Below are positions 34,967-44,229 of a stretch of DNA of 64,000 nt, in pieces. Position 1 is the first letter of the stretch; every line of letters begins with the position of its first letter. The notes under the pieces are model-generated. The model was not told the DNA's origin. It made no database searches and was given only the letters and a program-made list of their open reading frames with translations. The stretch spans positions 124,001-188,000 of the forward strand of contig JAFISE010000012.1 of NCBI GenBank assembly GCA_022560025.1, in the 5' to 3' direction. Made by a program: the position numbers and the translations under genes. Source of the stretch: Stagonosporopsis chrysanthemi (taxonomy: Eukaryota > Ascomycota > Dothideomycetes > Pleosporales > Didymellaceae).

Positions 34967-35369
34967 TCACGGATAACTTTTGAGGCTTGCAGGCCGCGAT
35001 GAAATCGACCTGTCGAGTCGTCGGCATGATTGAGTGCATTCCACAGGTACTGCTGTAAATGTCAAGAGATCCGGATTGTAGTTGCTAGAGGAGTTAATCG
35101 AGGTCTGTGGACAGTCTGGACGTGAGCATGGAGACGATCTAACCACATTCACTCGTGCCTCGGCCCATCACCCTTCCCCACGCGCGACTCGCTCGCGCAT
35201 GTCCATGAACTCGACACACAACGCTTGATTGACACCGAAAACTACCAACATTCTCCTCACTACCTCCATACAAGTCAGCGTTCCAGAGAACTTTGTCCGA
35301 TAGACTGCATCCAAGCGCTAGAAGTGTCTGAAAGAGCAAGGAATCGCCAGACGGCTTGAAAAGATCAAA
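34967..35369. other. Intergenic region RTA1-like / dienoyl-CoA isomerase
   Basis: This 403-bp interval holds the 3' UTR of the first gene and the promoter of the second, both on the plus strand. No other feature is seen. Confidence 0.35.
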
Positions 35370-36457
35370 ATGGCAGCAACTTACAACTATGAATTTTTCA
35401 ACGTCTCCTTTCCGGCCGAGTACGTTGCACATGTCGAGATCAATCGGCCAGAGAAGCTGAACGCATTTGTGGAAGTGTATGTACTCTTACAGTCCCAGCA
35501 TCCTAGCATACCCTATTCAACCCAACTGTCACCTCTTTCGGCGACATCGATCCCTCCTCCTATGTCACTTCGTAACCCTCACAAACGACAACTTACACCC
35601 CTAGGATGTGGCTCAATCTATCTGCCGTCTTCGACAAACTCTCCGTCGACCCTGACGTGCGCGCCGTTGTCTTCTCCGGTGCTGGGCGAGCCTTCACAGC
35701 AGGTCTGGACGTGCAAGCCGCCTCCTCAGGCTCGACCTTCGCACCACCGACCGTAGACAGTGCCCGCAAAGCCAATGGTGCGCCAAGTTCCGCACCGTCA
35801 CCGCAGTGTCTCGAGCTCCAGACTAACACAAACCAGGTCTGCGCCGCCACATCCTCGAGTTCCAGGACTGCATCACCTCGCTCGAAAGGTGCGAAAAGCC
35901 CGTCATCTGTGTGATGCACGGCATTTCGTTTGGCCTGGCGCTCGACATGAGTCTCTCGTGCGATGTGCGCATCAGCACGGACGACACCAAGTTCAGCGTC
36001 AAGGAAGTGGACATTGGGCTTGCGGCTGATATTGGTACGCTGTCGCGCTTGCCCCATGCGGTGGGAAATCTCAGCTGGATCAAGGATGTTGCGCTGAGTG
36101 CGCGCGTTTTTGGGTCGGAAGAGGCGCTGCGGGTCGGGCTTGTGAGCCGGGTTGCGAAGAACAAGGAGGCCGCGTTGAAGGAGGTGAGTTCTTTGGGGTT
36201 TTCTGATTCAAGGCTGTCATGATGTATCGTGCTAATAAATTGTACAGGGTCTGGACTTGGCTGCGCTGATCGCCTCAAAGTCTCCTGTCGCAGTCCTGGG
36301 CACGAAGGAGATTATCAACTACAGCCGCGACAAGACTGTAGCCGAGGGATTGAACTACACTGCTGTATGGAATGCGGCGATGTTGCAGACGGACGATGTC
36401 AAGGAGGCAATGCTGAGCGGGATACATAAGCGGAAGGTCAAGTTCGCTAAACTGTAA
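35370..36457 (+). CDS. Delta(3,5)-Delta(2,4)-dienoyl-CoA isomerase (ECH1/DCI1-like), peroxisomal
   Basis: This is a crotonase-fold enzyme that isomerises 3,5-dienoyl-CoA to 2,4-dienoyl-CoA during beta-oxidation of unsaturated fatty acids. It has 278 residues in four exons (35370-35476, 35605-35777, 35837-36183, 36248-36457). The oxyanion-hole segment SGAGRAFTAGLDV and the core GISFGLALDMSLSCDVRIS are present. The motif SVKEVDIGLAADIGTLSRLP carries the acidic residues characteristic of dienoyl-CoA isomerase rather than ordinary enoyl-CoA hydratase. The C-terminus is ...KFAKL, an SKL-type peroxisomal targeting signal. Introns are 128, 59 and 64 nt, all GT-AG. It runs convergently toward RACK1. 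Confidence 0.94.
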
Positions 36458-36810
36458 TCGTGAGGATGCGAACAAGGAGAAGGATTGGGTCGCGGAGTGG
36501 ATCAAAAGGAATATAGAACAACAACAGCATGCAAACACTCACTGTACGCATGTGACATGAAAAGAAGATGGACTTGATATTTTCATTGCCTCTGAGCGCC
36601 TGAAGTGCTAATACCGGAAAGGAATTGATCATGCCCAAAACCCGTCTCTGCAAAGCCTTTCGCCTGCGTTATCATGAGCGTCACTCATATCCCATGGCAA
36701 GCTACAGAAGATCTCATTGACATGTGGAATCGTGATTTTCCCATTTGCGCCCGCAACTACCTCGTACTTGTCACAGTACAATACGACTACATCGACCCCA
36801 CGCTCAGGAC
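36458..36810. other. Convergent 3' region, isomerase / RACK1
   Basis: This 353-bp interval carries the 3' UTRs of two convergent genes. No structure or gene is recognised. Confidence 0.4.
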
Positions 36811-38133
36811 TTATGCCCTCGACATGACACCCCAGCAGCGGATCTTGTTGTCGGTGTAACCAGCGAAGAGGGTCTGACCGTCGGCGCTCCAGGCCAAGGA
36901 GACACACTCGGGCTCCCTGCTCTTCTTGCCAACCTCGACGTACTCGGGCTTCAGCTCGTCAACCTTGGACTTCTTCTCGAGGTCGAAGATGATGATGCTG
37001 GAGGAGGTGGCAGCGCACAGCCAGTAGCGGTTGGGCGAGAAGACAAGGGCGTGGATCTCGTCACCGGCGGTGAGAGAGTACAGGTGCTTGGACTCGTTCA
37101 GGTCCCAGAGCATGGTGGTTCCGTCCTTACCACCGGAGGCGCAGAGAGAGCCATCGGGGGAGATGGTGACGGTGTTGATGTAGCCAGTGTGGCCGATGTG
37201 GTCGGTCTGGATACGGCAAGAAGCGAGCTCCCAAACCTGTCATGTTGTCAGCGACTGCTCGCAGCGAACTCGATGTTGAAAGCGTCGCGAGTTGTCAAAT
37301 CAGTACAAGGTGAGTGTTGTTCTCATAGCCGTAGATGGCGGCTCTGAAGTAGCAAATACTTTTTTAACCAAATCATCACAAAAGCAAATCGCAGGACTGT
37401 GCTTGTGTAGGAGTTGCACGCACCTTGACGAGCTTGTCCCAACCGGCGGAGACAATGACGGGGTTCTGGGGGTTGGGCGAGAACCTGACGCAGGAGACCC
37501 ACTCGGTGTGGCCCTTGTCGGTGATGGTGTACTTGCAGTCACCGAGGGTGTTCCACAGCTTGATGGTGCGGTCGCGGGAACCGGAGACGATCTGGCGGTT
37601 GTCGGCGGAGAAGGAGACGGACAGAACGTCGTTGGTGTGGCCGACAAAGCGGCGGGTGGTGACACCGGTGGAGAGCTCCCACAGGCGGAGAGTCTTGTCC
37701 CAGGACGAGGAGAGAGCGTAGGCACCGTCAGAGGAGATAACCTGTGGAGCATGTCAGCTCAGTTGCACCTTCCAATTTTCCAATCGCCGCGCTGCTGCCT
37801 CAGCCGCCAGACTGTCGCCAATTGCTGCCATGCGCTTCTGTGGGTGTACGTACGCAGTCGGAGACGATGTGGGAGTGGCCGTGGAGGCTCCTCTTGGGGT
37901 ATCCGTACGAGGTCTCGTCGCGGGTGAGGTTCCAGATAATCAGGGTCTTGTCGCGAGAACCGGACAGGAGCATGTTAGGGCTGGCCGCTGTTAGTTCATG
38001 TTCTGTCGCATACAGCCGCGCACCGTGTCGCGGTATCCGAATTCTAAACGCACTTCTCGAGAGAGGTAGCAAGGGATGTAACCCAGCCAGAGTGGCCCTC
38101 GAGGGTGCCACGGAGAACCAACTGCTCGGCCAT
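36811..38133 (-). CDS. cpcB: RACK1 / CpcB / Asc1, Gbeta-like ribosomal WD40 protein
   Basis: This is a seven-bladed WD40 scaffold on the head of the 40S ribosome that links translation with signalling and represses general amino-acid control in fungi. It has 316 residues, the usual CpcB length, in four exons (38054-38133, 37854-37980, 37424-37741, 36811-37236). Recognisable repeats: LRGTLEGHSGWVTSLA, LLSGSRDKTLIIWNL, HGHSHIVSDC, the SSSWDKTLRLWELSTG repeat, FVGHTNDVLSVSFSADNRQI, VSAGWDKLVK|VWELASC and ASGGKDGTTMLWDL. The end is YTDNKIRCWGVMSRA. Introns are 73, 112 and 187 nt, and the third hosts a C/D snoRNA (separate entry). The acceptor of intron 1 was placed at GGCCAG|CCC because that restores SLENPNMLLSGS, which I recall as the family sequence. 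Confidence 0.97.
37296..37384 (-). ncRNA. C/D-box snoRNA U24 (snR24)-like, in RACK1 intron 3
   Basis: The minus-strand intron contains box C GTGATGAT (37372-37379). About 15 bases later comes a guide TTTGCTACTTCAG (37344-37356) running into box D' CAGA (37343-37346). A C'-like TATGAG lies at 37321-37328 and box D CTGA at 37300-37303. From memory, TTTGCTACTTCAG is the conserved U24 antisense to large-subunit rRNA, and yeast U24 likewise lies in the intron of ASC1, the RACK1 homologue. Ends are approximate; a terminal stem is weak. The second guide (before box D) differs from the yeast sequence I remember. Confidence 0.85.
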
Positions 38134-38833
38134 GATTGCGGTATGTGGCTTGAGAGGGAAGTCGACGGTGATGGTTGTCGTAAGTCGCGAGCAAGAAAAT
38201 GAATTGACGGGGTCGCTCTTGCTGTGGGCAGAGGCTCGGCTGATCCATTGGTCGCGTAAGCGAAGCCAGAGTGGATCTGGACTAGCGCGCCTTCCGCTTG
38301 GCAGTCGTGCTGGAACGTCGGTCAAGATGTCATCGTTCAATGCGGAACAATGTGTATGGGCAACAGAACAAAATCTAGCAAAGTCAGGCATAAGAATGTG
38401 GGCCGTGCGACTTCGAGCTTGACAGGCAAAATTCAGAGTGAAGGCAGGCATTGATTTACAGGCACCAAGCTGCAGCATCCATGTGCCTTTTCGGAGTAAT
38501 ACTGCCTTACTTACAGGTGAAAGCTATGCTGTATGTCGACGAAACTGCACAGTCTATAATCCCCTCTCTCCAGCAAGAACCAATCATGCTCGATCATGGT
38601 GCTGTGTCCCAAAACTGTACAAATACGACCTCAAAAACCATATCTCCGGGACACTTTGGCTTAACTCCGCCACGACCACATGAAGTGACCGCCTGACGCC
38701 AAACTTGATTTGACAAGACGAACCTGCATGTTATCATGCAGGCTGAAGCAGGAATATAAAAGCCAGCAACCTCGATCTCACTGAAACCATCTCCACTTTA
38801 CACCTCCAAAATTCAGTCACTCCAACCACCAAC
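38134..38833. promoter_or_regulatory. Divergent promoter region, RACK1 / NmrA-like gene, with palindrome and TATA box
   Basis: The interval separates divergent starts. An inverted repeat with 8-bp arms CCTGCATG-TTAT-CATGCAGG lies at 38723-38742, followed 12 bases later by TATAAAA at 38755-38761. The TATA box is 73 bases upstream of the ATG at 38834, a sensible distance. A palindrome directly in front of a TATA box looks like an operator for the plus-strand gene. The remainder shows nothing notable. Confidence 0.6.
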
Positions 38834-39770
38834 ATGACCACAACCAAATCGCATCCTCCTCCTCGGCGCCGGCGAGCTCGGTCTCGCCGTGTACAACGCC
38901 ATCTCCTCTCTCCCAAACATGCACCTGACCATCGCCGTGCGCGCACCGCAAAACTACACGCACCTCTCCTCACCCAACACAACGCTCCTCGCACTCGACC
39001 TGACCTCGCCCTCCTCGTCGCTCGCAGAAACCTTCAGCGCCTACCCCATCATTCTCAGCTGCACCGGCTTCACCACCTCTCCGGGCAGTGTAACGAAACT
39101 CGCGCTTGAGATTCTGTCCGCGGGCCGCCTACGCCAGCAACGGGGCCAGGGGAAACTGTGGTTCTTTCCCTGGCAGTGGGGCGTGGATTACGATGTCACG
39201 GGCGATGAAAACGGACGGATGCCGTTGTTTGGCGAGCAGAAAGCGGTGCGGGAGTTGCTGCGTGAGAAGGCGGGGGGGAGCGGGGTGTGCTGGACGGTGG
39301 TGAGCACAGGGGTTTTCATGAGTTTCCTTTTTGAGCCTTTTTGGGGGGTTGTTGATCGTGAAAGGGAAGAAGAGGGGGTGCTGACAGTGAGATGTTTGAA
39401 GGACTGGGACCACGGGGTAACAGTTACTGATGTCGGGGATATTGGGAGGGTGATCCGGAGGATTCTGGCGGGTGATATTGAGGCTGAGAATAAGGTCTTG
39501 TATGTGGCGGGCGATTCGGTCAGGTATGGGGAAGCAGCGGATATTGTAGAGAGGGTAAGTGGATGTGAGGTTGTGAGGGAGGTGTGGAGTGTTGAGCAAT
39601 TGCAGAAAGAGCTGAGGAAGGATCCCGAGGATGTGATCAAGAAGTACAGGCTGGTCTTCTCGGGGGATGGTGTGTTCTGGGAGAAGGAGAAGACCGTGAA
39701 CCACCAGCTGGGAATGGACATGGCGGACGTGGAGACGTATGCGAAGAAGCTCTTAAACAATCAGAAGTAG
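38834..39770 (+). CDS. NmrA/isoflavone-reductase-like NAD(P)-binding protein, start codon out of frame
   Basis: This is a Rossmann-fold reductase of the NmrA/isoflavone-reductase-like group, about 310 residues, intronless. The body frame reads RILLLGAGELGLAVYNA, a dinucleotide-binding GxGxxG-type loop. It continues TIAVRAPQNY, LSCTGFTTSPGSVTKLALE, WFFPWQWGVDYDVTG and a C-terminal domain. The only sensible ATG (38834) starts MTTTK and is one base out of phase with this frame; the body frame meets TGA at 38835-38837. No GT-AG intron can bridge the few bases between. One surplus A in ACCAAATCGC (about 38846-38852) would explain it. The gene may be recently inactivated, or the sequence may carry an error; the rest of the frame is intact to TAG at 39768-39770. 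Confidence 0.75.
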
Positions 39771-39895
39771 ACGAATACCATTATTTGGTTCGTGGTTATA
39801 GTTTTTATCACGTATGGCCTGCGCACTGCTGTACCACCGTAAGTGCGGTTTATCAAAAACACCTCGAAGAAACGTACAGTACATTAGTATGACGT

Positions 39896-40108
39896 TCACA
39901 TCCACTCCATGGCTGCTGGGTCTCTCTTCAACCTGATCGGCAATGCCGCTGCGTTCGCCCCTGTGGCAGCCGCAGGCCCATTTGAGTCTCTGCCTGCGCC
40001 TCCTCGCATGCTGGGTATCTCGGTATCTTCGCGCTTGCGTTTCTGGCTCGAGAAGTAGTTTTCTGGTATAGTGAAGTTCATTTCTCCCGTATTCACGACA
40101 GGATGCGA
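39896..40108 (-). other. In-frame open extension after the U1-C stop codon
   Basis: Directly after the TAG that ends U1-C the same reading frame stays open for 70 codons to TGA. It contains a coherent hydrophilic peptide (NFTIPENYFSSQKRKRED..., later RLKRDPAAMEWM). The KRKRE cluster resembles a nuclear localisation signal. It could be an extension used through readthrough or alternative splicing, a remnant of a longer ancestral C-terminus, or chance. The adjoining 39771-39895 is the convergent 3' region with the NmrA-like gene. Confidence 0.35.
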
Positions 40109-40811
40109 CTAGCGTCCAGGTGGGCCGGGAGGAAAGCGTTGCGGAGGCATGTGTCCCATACCGCCTGGTGGAGCAAATGGCATACCGCCCGGTGGGGAGC
40201 CTGCGTTGGGTGGAGGGAAGGGGAATGGCATGTTGGGTGGCCCTCCATTCATATTTGGCGGTCCTCCGGCCATGTTCGGTGGTGGGAACGGAGGCAAACC
40301 GCCAGGCATCGGAGGCATACCGTTTGGAGGGAAAGGTGGCATATTTGGAGGCATGTTTGGTGCTGTTGAAGGTTAGCCAGTTACTACACGGTGTGCGCAT
40401 CATGACTTACGGCCGCCTCGTCCTCCTTGCATGAATGGTGGTGGCATTCCCGGCATACCTGCTTGACGTCAAATCTTATTCTCGTGGTCTGCATCGACAT
40501 AACATACCTGGTGGCGGGAAGCCACCGGGCATTGGCATCCCCATGGGCCCTCCCATGCCCATTGGCGAAGCCATAGGCCCTCCCGGGAATCCTCCGCTCA
40601 AGTTCGCAGCGTACAGAGGATTGGCCTGGCCTTCGGCGACGTACGCATCCGTGATACTGTTAATAACCTGCTGTGTCTGCTCGCTGGATATCTGCTCGTA
40701 ATAGGCTTGGACGTTGCGCAGGTGGTTGCGACCGCTGTTGTGCGCTTTGCGCACGCTCATACTGTCGTGTGTAAGGTATACATCGCAGTAGTCGCAAAAG
40801 AACTTCGGCAT
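40109..40811 (-). CDS. U1 snRNP-specific protein C
   Basis: This is a spliceosomal protein that stabilises U1 snRNA pairing with the 5' splice site. It has 201 residues in three exons (40508-40811, 40411-40458, 40109-40362). The N-terminal U1-type C2H2 finger is exact: MPKFFCDYCDVYLTHDS with C6, C9, H24 and H30, followed by VRKAHNSGRNH and LRNVQAYYEQI. The remainder is a Pro/Met/Gly-rich low-complexity tail (GGFPGGPMASPMGMGGP and onward) ending in RFPPGPPGR. The two introns are 49 and 48 nt; the middle exon is only 48 nt and entirely within the Pro/Met/Gly tail. The start is fixed by the zinc finger. Confidence 0.96.
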
Positions 40812-41091
40812 CGTTGCGATCGTAGATCTGGACAGCGAGCGGTGGTAGTGATGTTGGCAAACTGGTGTGTTGGAGATGCGTGCGGCGCGTCGCGAAGCTT
40901 CGAGGTAGAGAGCTCGAGAATCTGAAAGTCGGCACCTCCCGATGCCGACAAAGTCTTGGCACTAAGAGGCAGCAATGAAGTGCACGTGAAAGTGATTATA
41001 CAATACTCTAGGATACGCTTGAAGAATAGAGTAAGGTGGGGTGACGCAGTCTCCAAGATCAAGCAAAACGTAACCATGTGTCATCTTCGAT

Positions 41092-44000
41092 TCAAACCTT
41101 CTCCTTGGCCACCGACAGCTCCGCCCTCAGCTTCTTCAGACAGGACTTCTTTTTCCAGGCCAGCTTGTAGTACTCCGCCAGCCCTGGCCATTTCGTCTCA
41201 TCCCAATCCGTCCAGCTCTCAGCGCACTCATCCAATACCGGCCAGATGACACAGTCTGCAATACTGAATCGCTTTCCAGCAATGAAAGGCCCGCCATGGT
41301 CCACCAATTGATCAGACAGCATGTGTAGTGTTGCCACGAGATCTGAGACCCCGGTTGCGGACGCCGACGTTGTTGAGCTCGTAGCATGATTTGGGAAGAA
41401 GTTTGGTACCTGCGCAAGTCTATCTAGCAATGCATACGCTGCAGCGGTGACAGGCTTATCAGTGCAGAACGAGTGATACCGGTCGAGATAATGTAGTGTC
41501 GGCGTGACGCCTTCCACTTCCGTAAGGTGGGTATCGCTGTCACGGAAGACCACCTTCTGTCCTACGCTGAGATTTTTGTCAAGTTTTGGAGCTTCAAGCA
41601 ATGTGTGGTTTATCTTGCTTTCCCAGAGCGCAAGCCGGACTTGTGTCGTCTCGAGAGCACTGCTGTCCCCAAACAAGATCGGGTGCTGCTCTGGCGGCTC
41701 GTGCAAGTGCAAGACGTCGAAGCCGTCACCATACCACTCGTCCCAGCTAAAGTCGCTGCTATAGTTCTCGCGGCTGAAGGCTCGGATCATGCGTTCGGTT
41801 TCTGCCTCGTCGTTACTAACGACGTCGGCTGCGCCACGTTGGTCCTTAGATGATGCACCCTGGCCCCAGATCACTGTCTCTTTGGCATCAAGAAAGGTCG
41901 CAATGTGTCGAAAGGTCAAACTGATGCGAGCTCCGGAGTAGGCGGTCTCCACATCGCTGCGTTCGGCGTCGAGGCGCTTGTCTGCCATGATGCCATGCAC
42001 CCATTTATCGTTACTCTTCAGCCCGAGCACGAACATGGAATTGTGCGGCATCGCTACGCGTTGAGTTTCGCGCGGACTGTTACCGTTGCCACTTGGAGGA
42101 GGGGCTGAATCTTTCTTGCTGCGTAAGCGCATGGTCCTTTGCGCACCGAAGCTCACATTGACGATCGACGAGCCTTTGGCGATGTCGAGCGTTTTGTCTG
42201 AATGCTCTGAGATGTAGTCATTTCCACCCCTGTAGAGCTGGATAAGAACGTGATTGAGAGGGTGTCCTACTTGCTTCTCAGCCGCCCTTCTGATCCACTG
42301 CACTTTAGGAGAGAAGTGGAGCAGAGGCAAAACTTGGTCGGTCGGATGGCGGTAGAGAGGTTTCGACCCATCGTCGGCGAACTCGCCCTGACAACATACT
42401 AGGCGAGGTACCTCTCCTTGCTGGTGTAGCATCTTCTGCCATCGCACTTCGCCGTTCAGCTGCTGGAAGATCGTGTCTGCAAGGAACTCTTTTGGGTTGG
42501 ATGGATGGCAGAACTCTGGATTAATCAGGTCATAAACGATCCGAGAATCCCCGGAAGCAATATGATCATCCGGGCCCAGCACGGGTAGATTTGCAAGGGA
42601 CTTGAGCTTGGGGAGCTTGGCCACTGTAGATACTTGTGAAAGCATTGAGGGTGGCTCCTCAGCCTTTGCAGACGTAGGATCGGATGTTAGTACGGCAGGC
42701 GGAGGGATGGGTGATGCTGATGAGAGCTCGGGTGCCGTTGTCGTCGATTCTGTGGGTGGCTCACGGGGAACGCTCTTAATCGAGACATCTGCGTGCGCTA
42801 CACCATCTTTGCTTGGCTCATTCACTCTGGAAGCACCACCTTCTGGCAATTGTTTTTGAGTGCCATTCTCCTCTGGACTGTTGCTCAGAACTTGCGACTG
42901 CGCATCTGGAAGAACTGTCTTCTCGCCTGTAGCCGCGGATAGACCAACAGCTGCAGCTTTGTTGTTCGGGTCACCATTTGGTGTGGTCGATTCCGCTGCA
43001 AGGCCTTCTGCAGGCTTCTTCTTTTTCTTCTTTCTCATCCGCGTCTTGCTCTGGACTAATTTCGGTTCACCATTATCGATCGGTGGTTGCCCTGGAGCCT
43101 TCGGCCGCCTGAATCGCGCTGCCGCTGCCGCAAACTCGTCGTCGCTGTTTATCTTGTCGGTGGCGGCATTTGCTTCTGTCCCGGATTCTGGGTCGTTTGG
43201 AGGACTGCTGTGATCAACAATCTTTGTTGTAGAGCCGTTCGACGCCGCTGGTGCAGCGTCTGGTTGCTCCTTCAGCGACAATTTACCGACAAGCGTCTCA
43301 AGTTCGTCTTTCGATTGCTTGGTATCTTTCTCATCTGGTTTTGCCTCTTCTTTCACCGGGATGATGACTTCAAAATGTTCCTTGGCAAGCACATCTGCGG
43401 TTGTGACTATCCATGCATCAAAGAACTCATCCATCCGCTTCATTGCGAGGTCATGTCGAGCTTGCTTACGGAAGCCGAGAGCATCCTGGACCACATTGAT
43501 CTTGATGCCATGACGTGCACCGTCGATGACTGTCGCGAGCACAGAGACGTTGCTGAGGCATCCGCACACGTAGATTTCCGTAATGAGCCTTGCTCGCAGT
43601 GTGAGTAGTAAGTTTGTGCCAAGGAATGCCGAGTAATTAGTTGTCTTTATCAAAGCGTCGCGCGGAGTTTGGATCTGGTCCTTGATTTCTTTTGTGAACT
43701 GGGCCCCTTCTGTGCCTGGGACGCACGCCGCACCCTTCTTTGCGCGCTTCAGGAGGAAAAGTTCCTCATCTTCCTCGACAATTACTTTCGCTTCTTCGAT
43801 CGGCATCGTCTTTCGACGTGATGAGACACGTTTGAACAGGTCTAAAGCACGTTGTTTGTGCTTCGCTGAGCGCGACTGCGCCTGTGGTGCTCGAGCGGGC
43901 AGATCCTTGATCGACTCATCATCGCCTGCTTGGCTGCTGTTCTCTTCTCCGTCGACCAAGCCAGCGATGACCAGGGCATCTCCTTCGCCGACAGTGGATG

Positions 44001-44229
44001 TGTTTGCAAGACGATCGGCTTCGTAAAGTGATTGTACCCAGATGATGTTGCCATTGAGGTCACGGAGTTTGGAGATTAAAGACTGGATGCGGTCGAGGAA
44101 ACCAGAGGTGGTGTCTACAGGTAGATGGCCGGAGGGACTGATGAACTCATTTTGCAGACCGATGACCATCAGTGCCTGCCGCGTCTGCACTTTCGGCTTC
44201 TTCGCTAGAATCTCTGCGAAGGACGCCAT
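41092..44229 (-). CDS. Isochorismatase-like / AlkB-like dioxygenase / GST fusion protein
   Basis: This is an intronless gene for 1045 residues with three parts. Residues about 18-270 form an isochorismatase-like (cysteine hydrolase) fold: ALMVIGLQNEF, IKTTNYSAFLGTNL, VCGCLSNVSVLATVIDGARHG. The expected catalytic Asp and Cys are replaced by Gly24 and Ser229; Lys195 is kept. Residues about 300-540 are a disordered Ser/Pro/Lys linker. Residues about 560-780 are an AlkB-type 2-oxoglutarate/Fe(II) dioxygenase with the HxD pair H676/D678, distal H745 and R768-x-S-x-T-x-R774. This fits DNA/RNA demethylation (ALKBH2/3-like). Residues about 860-1040 resemble a complete glutathione S-transferase fold (RLALWESKINHTLLEAP, TEVEGVTPTLHYLDRY, GKRFSIADCVIWPVLDE). 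The Met at 44229 starts just before the first domain. HMCES lies immediately upstream. Substrate unknown. Confidence 0.88.
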   Translation of the reverse strand: MASFAEILAKKPKVQTRQALMVIGLQNEFISPSGHLPVDTTSGFLDRIQSLISKLRDLNGNIIWVQSLYEADRLANTSTVGEGDALVIAGLVDGEENSSQAGDDESIKDLPARAPQAQSRSAKHKQRALDLFKRVSSRRKTMPIEEAKVIVEEDEELFLLKRAKKGAACVPGTEGAQFTKEIKDQIQTPRDALIKTTNYSAFLGTNLLLTLRARLITEIYVCGCLSNVSVLATVIDGARHGIKINVVQDALGFRKQARHDLAMKRMDEFFDAWIVTTADVLAKEHFEVIIPVKEEAKPDEKDTKQSKDELETLVGKLSLKEQPDAAPAASNGSTTKIVDHSSPPNDPESGTEANAATDKINSDDEFAAAAARFRRPKAPGQPPIDNGEPKLVQSKTRMRKKKKKKPAEGLAAESTTPNGDPNNKAAAVGLSAATGEKTVLPDAQSQVLSNSPEENGTQKQLPEGGASRVNEPSKDGVAHADVSIKSVPREPPTESTTTAPELSSASPIPPPAVLTSDPTSAKAEEPPSMLSQVSTVAKLPKLKSLANLPVLGPDDHIASGDSRIVYDLINPEFCHPSNPKEFLADTIFQQLNGEVRWQKMLHQQGEVPRLVCCQGEFADDGSKPLYRHPTDQVLPLLHFSPKVQWIRRAAEKQVGHPLNHVLIQLYRGGNDYISEHSDKTLDIAKGSSIVNVSFGAQRTMRLRSKKDSAPPPSGNGNSPRETQRVAMPHNSMFVLGLKSNDKWVHGIMADKRLDAERSDVETAYSGARISLTFRHIATFLDAKETVIWGQGASSKDQRGAADVVSNDEAETERMIRAFSRENYSSDFSWDEWYGDGFDVLHLHEPPEQHPILFGDSSALETTQVRLALWESKINHTLLEAPKLDKNLSVGQKVVFRDSDTHLTEVEGVTPTLHYLDRYHSFCTDKPVTAAAYALLDRLAQVPNFFPNHATSSTTSASATGVSDLVATLHMLSDQLVDHGGPFIAGKRFSIADCVIWPVLDECAESWTDWDETKWPGLAEYYKLAWKKKSCLKKLRAELSVAKEKV

